From Cunninghamia lanceolata (lineage: Eukaryota > Streptophyta > Pinopsida > Cupressales > Cupressaceae), in assembly GCA_027924645.1 (NCBI GenBank), contig BSBN01000252.1, forward strand, positions 5,022,001 to 5,086,000: a stretch of DNA of 64,000 nt. Direction: 5' to 3'. This document shows positions 10,840 through 21,884 of the stretch, piece after piece. The notes beneath the pieces are model-generated. The model was not told the origin of the DNA. It made no database searches and saw only the letters and a list, made by a program, of their open reading frames with translations. The translations under genes and the position numbers were made by a program. Each line of letters starts with the position of its first letter. The stretch's first letter is position 1.

Positions 10840-11960
10840 AGGTTTAATAGGTTGTGGCCTTAGCTTGGTGATCTCAACCATTGGATTTATGAGCAATGGT
10901 GACCCATTATGGAAGGTTGAATTGAAATCTACCCTTGTGCCAAGGGTTTCTTTATTGTTTGTTTTGATTCAGTCTCAGATCAAAATGTTATTCTTGATGG
11001 TTGTCCATTTTTTTCTACCATTATGACCTCTTGTTGAAGGCTTGGGTTTATTCCTTTAATCCCCTCACTAAATATTTCAAAGTGCTTCGTATTTGGATTT
11101 GTTTCCCTCATCTACCTCTTCTTTTTTTTTGTGTGAATCATACTATGTGGGTTGCTTCATCAAAGTTAACCATGCTACTACATTTTTCTCTCACACCATC
11201 ATCGCTTGTACTTTGGTGTAAGTGTATTTGTCTAAGCCCCTCCCAGTAGAAGTTGTTTTACAAGTAGAAGAATGTTATTAGAGTTAGTGTTTGCATTGTA
11301 AATGAAGGCATCCCCTTCTCTTGTAGGCAGTGCATTGCCACAAGACATTTGGCATCTAATTACCCATACCTTAAGGTTTTTAGTTCCTCCTAATCGTGAA
11401 AGAATGTTCTTCATGAGAATCTCATAGTGGACATAGTCAAGGCTAATTCTAACTCAAAGTATCTTGAGCCTATAGTGATTATAGGGTGGAGGTCCCTCCT
11501 TCAGCTATGTTACCCAAATGTCCTATCTTGGATTCTTCAAGTATTTTTTTAAGTGGTGTTGGTGTTTCTCCTTTTATTGGTGTTGTGACTTCCACTTGAA
11601 GTTTGGTTTCCCTATTTGGGCACTTCACCCTTTGTGAGTTGTTATCGATTGGGAGCTTGGTGAAGGCTTCTCCTCCACCTTCCCCATAGTCATTGGGTTT
11701 ATATGATGCAATCTATTGGACCGTGGTTCAAATGTGGAAGAAAGGTCTTCCAAATCATGTATCTTTATCACATGCCTGAGTTAAGGGTGTGATACTTGCA
11801 GGCTCTAGTTATGGAATTGTCTACTCCTTTTTTGTGGTTTTTTCTTGGCAACTTTGTTGTAGTTATGTTTTTGGTTGGCTATGATGAGCTAGGATATTTT
11901 TAAAAGGGTCTAGACACTTCCAAAAACCCTTCTTACATTATTAAAAAAATTATCTTAATG
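10840..11960 (+). pseudogene. LINE ORF1 (DUF4283-like, nucleic-acid-binding) remnant
   Basis: Broken frames on the plus strand keep the typical order of plant LINE ORF1 proteins: an N-terminal hydrophobic and tryptophan-containing segment (near 10850-10960), then FNPLTKYFKVLRIWICFPHL (within 11001-11249), then a VVLQV-type strand and a Cys-rich stretch SCRQCIATRHLASNYP near 11320-11370. Several frameshifts and stops interrupt it. The endonuclease and RT that should follow are missing, so this is an isolated fragment. It is flanked by a repeated stretch of about 40 bp (10641 and 12028). Confidence 0.55.
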
Positions 11961-12179
11961 TATATGTATATGTGTTTTAAAAGGAGTACAAGACTATTTG
12001 TAGTCTTAGTTTTTCCTTGTTAGTTGAAGTGATAACTATAGATTAAAATCTTTTAAATGAAATAAATATATATTAATATAAGGTATTATAATAATATAAA
12101 TTTGTTTTCACTACTTAAGAATTAAAATAATATAAGATTTTTTTCTCTATATAATATATCATTTCTTTCTAGGTTTATA

Positions 12180-12408
12180 TATAATATATTTTTGATAATA
12201 TAAGGCAGCTAAACAAGGGGCCGAACCCTTACAAAAAGCAAATAGGCCACAAAGGCAGCAAGCACAAACAGTGCCTTAAACCAGATACATCAATTATAGT
12301 TATCCCAGTATAAACAACAAAACCACCCGCTATAAACTAAGACAGTAAATACAAAGTAGCAGAGTATCATCAATATAAAAGGAAAAACTAAGGAGGCAAA
12401 TTCTCTCC
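12180..12408 (-). other. LINE-like 3' untranslated tail
   Basis: Downstream of the decayed gene on the minus strand there is a T/G-rich untranslated stretch with 'gtttagctgcc' close to an AT-rich end (near 12180-12205). It resembles the 3' ends of plant L1-type LINEs. This suggests the adjacent gene remnant was copied or carried by LINE machinery. Confidence 0.35.
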
Positions 12409-14071
12409 TTACTTAACCATGGATTTAATAATGTCATCCAAATTCCTAGCAAGATCATCATTGTCAGCATTGACAAGCACCCCTAGGTTTTTCAGCACAA
12501 AAATATTGAGGAAAATAGAATTCCTTAGCACAGTGGAAAGATTATGTTCCAGCTTCTCAATGCAAGCCTTCAGAACTACAAGTTCAGCTCCCAGACCAGC
12601 ATCAGTGTCCATATAATCATCAGCCTCTTCCACAAACATCTCACCCACTTTGTCAGCATTATCAGCAGAGTTAGCAACATCCTCAGTGGTAGCCCCCGTA
12701 TCATGAGTCTCCTGCTTACCTTCAGCATCCCGAGATATGTCCTAAACCTCCATATCCTTAGCCTCATCCCCCCAGGTGGATTCATCTGAACCACTCTCAG
12801 AATAATCAATTAGTTTTGCTTTAAGAGCAGGTTTGCCAGCAATTCGCCCTGACTGCCTAACTCCAGAGGAGAGACCATCCTTAAAAATCTTAACAGAAGA
12901 ATGAGACTTGCTACTCTGGCCCACCAAGGTTCTACCAGGATTTTTAGGGGTCCCAACCACAGCCCTCCTAGTGCTTATTTCACCAGCAATAGTCTTTCTC
13001 TTTTTGCCCTTCGTATTGATAGTAGGACCCAGAGTATCAACAGGAATTCCTCAGGTGTGGAAAAAGAAACTTCTTTAGTCTTAGTAGGAACAGGGGAGGG
13101 CCTAGGTTCTTCAACACCAAGAATATCCTTAGGGTTAGAGGAGGGTTCTCCACTATTGGTTTGAATGGACTTAGAGGGTTCAAGGGAAAGATGGTGGTTA
13201 TAAAGATAGAGGATAAGGCCCTGATGAAGAGGGATGGGTTTCTTAGCAGGGTTTTTAGCCAGTTTAGCCCTAACCCTAAGGACATAATGTTCAAGGGAAG
13301 AAAGCAGATAAAACAGAAAGCTAATTTGAGCATTGCGACGGAAATGATTCAAAAGGGGAAGATGATAGTTGTACAACCTAGTGAAGCGCCCCTCCAGGGC
13401 GAAATACTTCATGAGGAGAAAACACACATCATCCCAAGGCTCGGGCAACTTGGCTCTGTCAAATCCCCCTAATATGGGACTAATTCTTCGCCATCTCTAA
13501 GAAAGAACTTCTGACTGGAAAGGTCCACAATTTTAGTTTTCCTCTACAGTTTCAAACCCTGAGTAGACATACTAGTGGCCATAGCAATCACACTTTCAGA
13601 AATTTCAAAGCTAATTCCGCCCACCGAAACCCACTGGTTCTGCCAAGACCTAGCGAATTGTTCAGATACATTTTCATTATACCCATTGAGCCGCTCCAAA
13701 TAGGGACTAATCCCACCCTCTTTGCAATAATGCCAGAACACTAGGTTGTCTTTGAACTCACAGCAAGAGACAGGTTTGGTTCTAATTCTATCTCCACCCA
13801 TGTCGAAATTACAGAGCATATCACAGAAACCCCAAATCTCTTCAGTCGTATTTACAGAAACATTACTAGCTTGATCAAGGCTAATGATGTTGGTGATAAC
13901 ACCGCACACATTATCATAAATATGGGAAACCTTGCAAAAATGACGCTTACTCATCCCATGCTTAATCATAATTACATGGCACATGCCATTATGATCCAAC
14001 CATCTGCTCGCCTTATGAGAGAAAGGAGCAGAAATGACAATTGAGAAGGTACAAAAGGACCTGTACTTCAA
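12409..14071 (-). pseudogene. Decayed gene of an uncharacterised plant protein family
   Basis: Three consecutive minus-strand frames (14071-13544, 13448-12975, 12960-12409) form one protein order. First comes an N-terminal segment ending FARSWQNQWVSVGGISFEIS and then SVIAMATSM. Next is the segment PEPWDDVCFLLMKYFALEGR followed by YHLPLLNHFRRNAQISF. Last is an acidic, basic-patch C-terminal tail with SGRIAGK and a helical end. Frameshifts near 13500 and 12970 break it. I have seen this kind of sequence as conifer 'hypothetical' proteins but know no function. The layout (a beta strand, an I..I..AT motif, then a helical W...LMKY region) resembles plant transposon-associated proteins and parallels the 485-aa gene in this window. 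Confidence 0.55.
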
Positions 14072-14136
14072 GAGGCACGTCAGCCCCCTCCCAAAGAGCT
14101 AACAATATGAGCTATCTTTCCAACAAATCTAACTTA

Positions 14137-14500
14137 TCAATAACCTGACACTTCCTTAAGAATGAGAGCCTTAAGATTTAAAGGGATATGATCAAATTGG
14201 CACCAACACTGCCAATTTGAATACCGTTGTCCAAGTTCGGCACAGGCATCTGCAAATCCATTGCCCTCATGGTAAATATGTGAGATATTCACACTGGGAA
14301 TCTTCTGTAGGAGAATCTGTATATCCCTAATAACATCTTTCAACTTAATGCCAATAGTCGACACATTGTTAACTGCATCAATAACCATTTTAGAGTCCCC
14401 TTGGATATACAAATTCCTAATACGAAGAGATATAGCCAATTTAATCCCCCAAAGAAGAGCCATAGCCTCAGCATAGTTATTGCTTTGACAGCCTAGACAG
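14137..14500 (-). pseudogene. RNase H type-1 fragment (plant LINE type)
   Basis: The frame reads MALLWGIKLAISLRIRNLYI then QGDSKMVIDAVNN, followed by HIYHEGNGFADACAELG. This is the second half of the RNase H fold: the helix with the catalytic Glu region, the D in 'GDSKMVI', and the terminal 'REGN..AD.LA' motif. The first strand with the initial DGA is missing. It lies directly upstream, on the same strand, of the unknown gene at 12409-14071. Confidence 0.75.
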
Positions 14501-16228
14501 CATATATAATATGTTAAATATATGTATTTAAAAATGTTTAAAATACTCTTATCAATCTTGAATTAATTTTATTTCCTTAAGTAGTTATTTTATTTATTTA
14601 AGATTAATTCTATAAATATAGATTATATATAAATGTTATTTAAAATACATTCCTAAGATATAGGATTATATAATATACGTTAATGTAAAGTATTATAATT
14701 ATATAAAGTTATTTTAATCACTTCTGACTTTTATTATATATTCCCTTTTTCATATAAATTATCCATCTCTTATGTAAATCTATATATTATATATAGAAGA
14801 TTATACATAATACATATTAATGTAAGGTATTATAGTAATATAATTTTATTTTTATTCTTAAGAAGTATTCATAATATAAAAGTTTATATATTTTTATTTA
14901 CTTAGAGAATGATTCCAACGGATGAAGATTTTGGAATATTATGATCATTTACCAATGCAATATGTTAGTAATCATATTTTATATTGCACCACTTTATACT
15001 CTATTCGAAGGATAGATTAGTAGGTTTAGAATAATCATGACTTTGAGCTTGTCCTCAGGATGCAAACTTGTCTTCCTCTCAAATTGAATGCTACTCTTTG
15101 GTTCACCTAATTAACCATGATTTACAATGCTCCTCCTAGTAGCTTGGTGGACTGATAAGATTTAAAAATACCTTCATATGTGATCATTAGGACACCAAAA
15201 ATGTTCACCTAATTCAAACCTTTGAGAGTATAAAAAATTAAAGAATAGAAGCAAGCCCTAAAATGTAGATTTGTTACTCCTCTTAAGCACCAAATCTAAA
15301 TGTGTCACTATTAATTGTCCCTTCAATGCTCTAGAATACTTTAATTTTGAGGGGACTATTTGATTGTAAGAGATGAGAGGTGTGAAGTGATTGCGATTAA
15401 ATACCTTTCAATACTATCACCTCACATTAATTCACACAAATATGTGTTTGGTCGCCTCTAGGTGAAAAAGGTAAAACGGGTCATTCAACTAAATATTGAG
15501 CTTTTGAAATTGGAATTGGGTGACATGATTTTACAATCATGAGGATGTCCTCAGAACTATGAGTATGTACTAGACATAAGAAGAAACAAAATAAGGTGTA
15601 TGAAAACTACTTGAAGTAAGTACATGCATATATGTTATAATCAAACACATGGATAACATGACAACTATAAGCATAGGTATGGTTGTGCATACAAATTATT
15701 AATGGCTAGGTAAATGGGTCTAACTTCACACTAAATTGTGTCATTTGTCACTATGTACATGTATCAAGACATTTGCAAAAATGGGTACAAAACTAACTCG
15801 GAAACAACATGGGTATGCTAATTTCACCATTAGAAATTGTAGAACTAGAACAAGACAATTGTTTTTTATATGTGTTTCTATAATATTGGAAGTGAAGTCC
15901 CTTTTTTATTAATTTATTATTATTTTTGCTTCATAAGAGAGATTATAATACATTATATCAAAGAGAAATTTATAGCTTGCTTTGTCAAAATGACAAAGTT
16001 CATTTTGTTTTTGACTATTATCATTGTATACTGACTGAGACAACCTACTCCAAACAACTGCTATCTATTCAAAAGACCACATAGGGTCAAATCTTCTCAA
16101 AATGTCATACAGGGCCTACTGAACCTGACATTCATTTATAGTTTCATTCTAAGGAGACTATTGTCCCATACCCATATGACTATACATATATTTAATAAAA
16201 CCAAAAAAACCCATAGCTTGATCCTAGA
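14501..16228. other. AT-rich DNA with diverged repeats, no gene seen
   Basis: Near 14680 and 14820 there are diverged copies of a motif (attaatgtaaggtattata...) also present near 12070. The rest (15000-16228) shows no recognisable coding or structural feature. Confidence 0.5.
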
Positions 16229-16603
16229 TCAAAAAACACAGAACAAATTTTTTGTTACCCGGTCATATTTCACCGTGCTCCTCCAAGTAGTTTCAAGGAA
16301 CTCTGCTACCCAAGAAAAGTCCTCAACTGTGACCATTTGGAGCATCTTCTTCAAGAAATCACAACCCTTACAGGATATGGCACGGTGAATGAGCATGTCA
16401 CCTCCCCTTAAATGTAGCAAAAAGGGAAAATATTTCACAACTTCCTCAGGCAAATCATTTTTTTGAAGGTCCCTTAGCCTCAACAGCCTGACACCATAGA
16501 CTACTTTCTCTAGAACCTCCTCTAGCCCTATAAGTATTTCTTCCATAAACATGTTACGCATTAGGGTATTAATTTCCACCTTGGCCATGTTCAAATCTAG
16601 CAA
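16229..16603 (-). other. Unrecognised ORF, 124 codons
   Basis: The frame is leucine- and charge-rich. It has LRLRDLQKNDLPEEVVKYFP in the middle and a Cys/His-containing stretch (HRAISCKGCDFLKKML) followed by a tryptophan motif EDFSWVAEFLE. The amino-acid pattern looks like real protein rather than noise, and the frame ends FCVF with a stop. There is no start context or neighbour to support a function. It is probably a fragment of a larger decayed gene. Confidence 0.35.
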
Positions 16604-17449
16604 GGATGCTACGAATTGGGAGGCTATATCCTAGTCAACACTATATTGCTCACCTCCTTCCACAAAGGTCCTACCTAGAATAAGCTTTGTAGCTCATACC
16701 ATGAAGGTATCATTCTACCGAAGAACCCTCCTAAGGTGCTAGTTCGTAACCTTGTCCAAAAAAGTTATCTACCTAACTATGTTGTTTAAACAAATGGGTG
16801 TTCCCATTCCTCCACACACCAAACTCTCTATAGATAGGTCAAAAATAAACTTGGTAGCTCTCTCCATCTACCTATATTATGCAAACCTATGAATTTATGG
16901 ACTTCAAAGTTTTTTTCCAACCTATCTATAGTACTAATTTTAGTTGGCTTTGAATTCTCAATTAGCAAGTCTTATGTGAAACCATCCTCTCATTCACTAA
17001 TGCCTTCATTCAGTCTATTTATGCTAAATCTGGTGAATATCTAAAGATCTGGGTGATGTGAATTTTCTTACTAGAATTAGTAGGAGGATGGGAAATCCCA
17101 TCGAGAATGCTCTTTCATGTCTTCAAATGATTTCCCCCTAAGTGATCCATCTATTTGATCCTACCACCACTCTTGAGAGGTCCCTTCTAATAAACTTGCC
17201 TTCAATCCACATTGAGTAATCATTAATTCTAAATATAAATGGAAAATGATGTCACACTTCTAAGTTGATCTATCCAAAAGGATCTCGTGATCCAACATCA
17301 GCCCCAAGATGCAAACGTGTCTCCTAACTTGCTCCGTCTCACCAACTCATGCAAGAATCCCTATCCTTTTTTACAAAACATAGATTTATGTAGGCCCACT
17401 CAAATCCATGAATCTATTCTCTTGAATCAAATTATAGATACTGATTCTA
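16604..17449. other. No supported gene
   Basis: Only short interrupted frames are present. The right part, from about 17300, may contain the last remnants of the LINE 3' region. Confidence 0.4.
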
Positions 17450-17499
17450 TGTTCTTAATCCCCTTTGGTTCTATTTTACAATTTTGAATCCTCTATTTC

Positions 17500-18003
17500 C
17501 TTTATTTCCTAACCATCGGCACCTCTGCTTGCTAGATTCCACTTCCAATTTTCCTTCTCAGTATGTATGATTGACTCTATGAAGTTCAGAATCTTTGAGG
17601 TAGGCAATTGTTGTTCCTAGCATTGTACCTAGTTGCTAATTCACCATTTTCCTAGTTTTCTAAGATTGATGATTAGGGCCAAATCACCCTATATGATTAC
17701 ATTCTAAAGTTTGAGTTTTATACACAATTCCAAGCCAAGAACTAAGGTTTGCATCTCAGGTGCATTATTTGTTCCTACAAAAAGAGACTTAGCCAATATC
17801 CCCAATACCCTTCCTTGCCAGTCTTGAATGATACACCTTGCCCCTAAGATGCCAGGGTTGCCTCTGGCAGCACCATCAAAGTTCATTTTAAACCACCCTA
17901 GTTCTAGGGGAATCCATACAACTTGGATTCTATCTATTTTTGCATTCTTTCCTTCCTCCCCTACAAAGGAGGGAACCTTCAAGCCATGCCAATTTGCCCT
18001 CAT
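17500..18003 (-). pseudogene. LINE RNase H domain
   Basis: GWFKMNFDGAARGNPGILGA gives the first catalytic Asp, and then APEMQTLVLGLELCIKLKL gives the helix carrying the catalytic Glu. A stop at 17704 breaks the frame. Beyond it, weak continuation (HRVNHTY then EGK) suggests the end of the fold near 17500. Upstream, 18020-18550, lies a Cys/His-containing zf-RVT-type segment with ARIFTWGMVQNRILTSNM and a CVLCK motif. Confidence 0.8.
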
Positions 18004-18582
18004 GACTGTATCCCACTCTGTGAAATTTGAATTCTTTTATGTTCGCTCCCCCAATCTTATGTTTATAGCTTCTATTATAACCACTTCTACTTTATTGAGA
18101 AACGAGATTAAGGGAGTCTTTTTTTCTTTGAACAATCTTTGGTTTCTTTCTTTCTAGATCTCCTAGACAAACAGGGATGGGGAGATTAGCCAAAAGATTG
18201 AGAATAGGGCAGTTCTATTTAGAAGTGGCCAAGCCTTAAAAAGGATTAGAATGTCCTGAGGCAAGGCTAATTTCCAATTTAACTTGGCACAAATCCAAGT
18301 CCAACATCTGTTTGTGTAGGGGCATTATAAGAAGAGGTGATTTCCTCATTCCTCTTCCTATTTGCACAAAACACACCTAGAAGAACCATAATATCCCATC
18401 TTTAGAAACATGTTTGATGTTAAGATTCTATTTTGCACCATTCCCCAAGTGAAGATCCTTGCCTTGGGAATGTAGTTCTTATCCCAGAAGAGTTTGAGAG
18501 GAAGGTGAGAAGCTACCTCTGAGTGCTACACCAAAATCTTGTATCCTTCTTTCACCTTGTAGGATCCTGTTTTAGAGCCATT

Positions 18583-21059
18583 CTATCTTAGGGTTTCCCT
18601 TCCTTCTCTAATGAAAATGGTCCTATTATTCAAGGCCTCTTCAAAGACTACTACTTCCTGATTGGAGATACCTAATGTTCTCACATCCTTCCATCGCCCC
18701 TTGAAACCTCCATTAATAGTGGAAATCTGAAGATAATCCCTCACTTTGTCCCCCCAAACTTGCTTGGTCCTTTCTTTAATTGTATTGAGCTCATTTGTAT
18801 TTTCCATTTTAGAAACCCTCCACAAGAATCTTCCTAGAACAAAGCATGGTTCCCATCTTTGACATCCCAAGTCAAATGATCTACAATCATATCTCTACAA
18901 CTTTTTAGAAAAATCTAAATTCTAGAGCCTCCAGGAAGAATTCTAGAAGAGAAGATACTCAAATCCCCTTCATCTACATATTTGGCCTTTACTATTTTCA
19001 CCCATTTGACACCCAAGTTTGAGTAGATGTTCCAAACCAGTTTTGCCCCCAAATCCTTGTTTTGGAACACCGTATTTCTTAGGCCCACTCCTTCTACCAT
19101 CTTTGATTTGTAAATTTTCTCCCAACTTATGAGGGAAAATTTCTTTTTTTTTGATTCTCCTTGCCAAAAGAATTTCCTCATTCTTTGATTGATTCTTTGG
19201 CATGCAATAACTAGGACGTCAAGAAAGAGCATCATATAAAATGGGATTGCTACTATCACTACCTTGAGCATCAATGTTTTGCCTACACATGAAAGTCACT
19301 GGTCTTTCTAGGAGGCCAAATTCTTGTCTATATTTGAAATTAAAGAGTTTCATCATTTGTCTAATTGAAGACCAATGGCTAAGGGAAGACCCAAGCATTT
19401 AGTTGGTAGAGTACCTTTCTTGAAGTCCAACACTCTAAGGATCTCATTTTTCAACCTTGGATCAATGAAGAAGGAAAAACATTTTTTTTCTATTAACCTC
19501 CTATCCTGAAGTAGCTAAGTAGTTTTCCAATATTTACTTGAAAATTCTTGCCTCTCCTATCTTGACCACACCAAAAAGCATTGTGTCATTTTTAAATTGT
19601 TGGTGTGAATTTTTTGAACAACCCTTAGTGATTTGAATTCCCTTTTTTCTTCCCTCCTGCAATGCCTTATTCAGAGTTCTTTCAAGTGCTTCTGCCATGA
19701 TGATGAACAAAAATGGGGATAGAGGGTCCACCTATCTTAGCCCCCTAGAGGCCCCAAAATATCCTTCTGGAGAGATCCATTAATTAAAACAAAAAATCTT
19801 GGTGTAGCCACACCATTTTATAACCATTATAGCCATTCTTTTTGAAAGCCAAAAGCCTCAAGAACCTTGAAAAAAATCTATAGTCTACTTTGTCATAGGC
19901 TTTTCTGATATCAAGCTTTATCAACATGTTTGATTTCTTGACCATTTTGATGGAGTGTATAGCTTCTTCAGCTATAATTACCGCATCAAAAATTGATTTC
20001 CCAAGTACAACACTAGTTTGTTCCTCTGAAATAATGTCAGGGAGAGTTCCTTTGATTTTCTTTGTTGTTGCTTTTTCCATAATTTTACATAGATGGTGTT
20101 GGAGAGAGCAATAGGTCTGTACTCCTCAAGAGAATTAGGTTTTTCCTTCTTAGGTATGAGTGCAATAAATTTATTATTTATTTCTTTTAGCACCTTCCTA
20201 TAACTTCTAGAATCTTCAATTGCCTCCACTATCTCTCCACCTATGGTGTCCCAAGATTTTTGGAAGAAAGATGCTAGAAATCCATCAGGCCTAGAGGCCT
20301 TGTTCAGGTGTAGTTGAAACAATACTTCTTTGATCTCATCCTCAGACAATTTCTGCATTAGCATTTCATTTTGTTCCTCTATGACTAGCCTGGGGATGTG
20401 TGTGAGAATCTTCTATTGATCCTTCAAGTTTGACCCATCCCAGTTTTTAAGGAGGTTTTGATAAAATCCTATTGATTCTGCAATGATTTCCTCTAGCTCC
20501 TCCAACACTCTACCCAATTAAGATTTGATTCAAGTAATCCTGTTTACTTCTCTTCTAACCCTATTTGCATTATGGAAGTATTATATATTTTTGTCCACAA
20601 AGTTCAACCATAGTTCTGTATATTTTTGCCTCCTAAAGATTTCTTCCTTGGATAGAATATCTTCTAATTTGTTAAGAAACTTCTTCTACTTCAAGTAGCT
20701 CTCATTATCTATTCCTCTGGTGATCACTGATTCATTTACCTCCTTCAAACTTTCTTCAATTTTTTTCTTTTCTTGAAAGATGTTTTTGAAGTAAGTCCTA
20801 TTCCATTCTTTTAGTTGTTATTTAATCACTTTTAGTTTTGTGACAATGGTGAACATCTTGGAGCCCTCCAAGTGAATCTCATTCCACCAAAATCTTGATT
20901 AGGTCAAAGAAATTGTGGTCTTTGAACCATATATTTTCAAACGTGAAGGGACATTTGATATGTTTCTTATCTCCTAAAATTTCCAAGCTAAAATTTCCAA
21001 GCTGATTAGAAAATGATCTAAACCTAAATATGTTTTTATACTAATTGACAAAGCATAGG
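18583..21059 (-). pseudogene. LINE reverse transcriptase region
   Basis: Broken frames contain the RT blocks in order: NKASRPDGFLASFFQKSWDT (20310-20250), LIPKKEKPNSLEEYRPIALS (about 20150), IKLDIRKAYDKVDYRFF with the first catalytic Asp (about 19900), MDPLSPFLFIIMAEALERTL (19731 onward), and the active-site strand, which here reads QFKNDTMLFG in place of the usual F-A-D-D. A later connection/thumb region is at 19274-18915 (FFWQGESKKKKFSLISWEKI). One catalytic Asp is lost, so the polymerase is dead. Confidence 0.85.
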
Positions 21060-21064
21060 GAAAA
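21060..21064. repeat. Target-site duplication GAAAA, left copy
   Basis: The five bases gaaaa directly before the left LTR recur at 31176-31180 directly after the right LTR. This marks the insertion of the 10.1-kb element into the LINE. Confidence 0.7.
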
Positions 21065-21884
21065 TGTAATGCATAAAATTTCTAGAACATAATAGATCAG
21101 TTCCTATTTATTAAAATAGGTAATTATATGAGAGAATCATTAATACTCCATTATGGCCTAAAGGCAAGAAAGTGTTTGAAACTAAACAATAAACATACAC
21201 TTATAAAATCAGGATTAAATTGCATAGCGGAATAGAATTTAACAAATAATTGTATTAATTCAATTTTATCAATGCAAATGAATATATTAAACAATGCAAA
21301 TAAATATATATATTCAGTCTCAACAATTGGTATAACTGAGCAATTATACTTATCTGTATGTAATTAGCAAGAATCCAAAGATTGCTGGAATGGACCCTGG
21401 TTCAGCCTCAGCTGCTCTACATGAGTGCTGGTTCCTCTGGAACAATGCTCAACCCCTGTGAAATACCCAAGCCCTGGCCAAGACAGTCCTGAGTGCACTT
21501 CCGTACCCCAGGTTGGACACACACATAGGATGTGTCCCCTTCTCCATCTTGCTCATAGCCTGCTAACCAAGAATCCTATTTCACAATGTACAATGCTTTC
21601 TTTCTTCCTCTTTCCTTTTTTCTGTGTTTTCTTTTACATTATTTTCACAGGTTTAAATATTAACCGAAAAAGTGGTTCCAAATATCACACCCTTTAATAA
21701 GTAATATTACAAATAACCTTTTAATTGTAACTTCATGTAAAAGACACTCCAATATGAGTGTACTTATAAATAAGTCCTTATTTTGTTCTATTCCTTTTTT
21801 CTTTATATATATTTATTTTTACTCTCTAAAGTTTTTTTACAAACTTTATTTCTTTAATTCACTTCTCGGGGAAAAAGTCCCATA
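21065..21884 (-). repeat. 3' LTR of the non-autonomous element
   Basis: About 820 bp, matching 30177-31175. It has a single unit where the other LTR carries a 119-bp tandem duplication. Its right terminus reads gtcccatattt, whereas the other LTR reads gtcccataaca, so the element-end trinucleotide differs between the LTRs. Confidence 0.8.
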
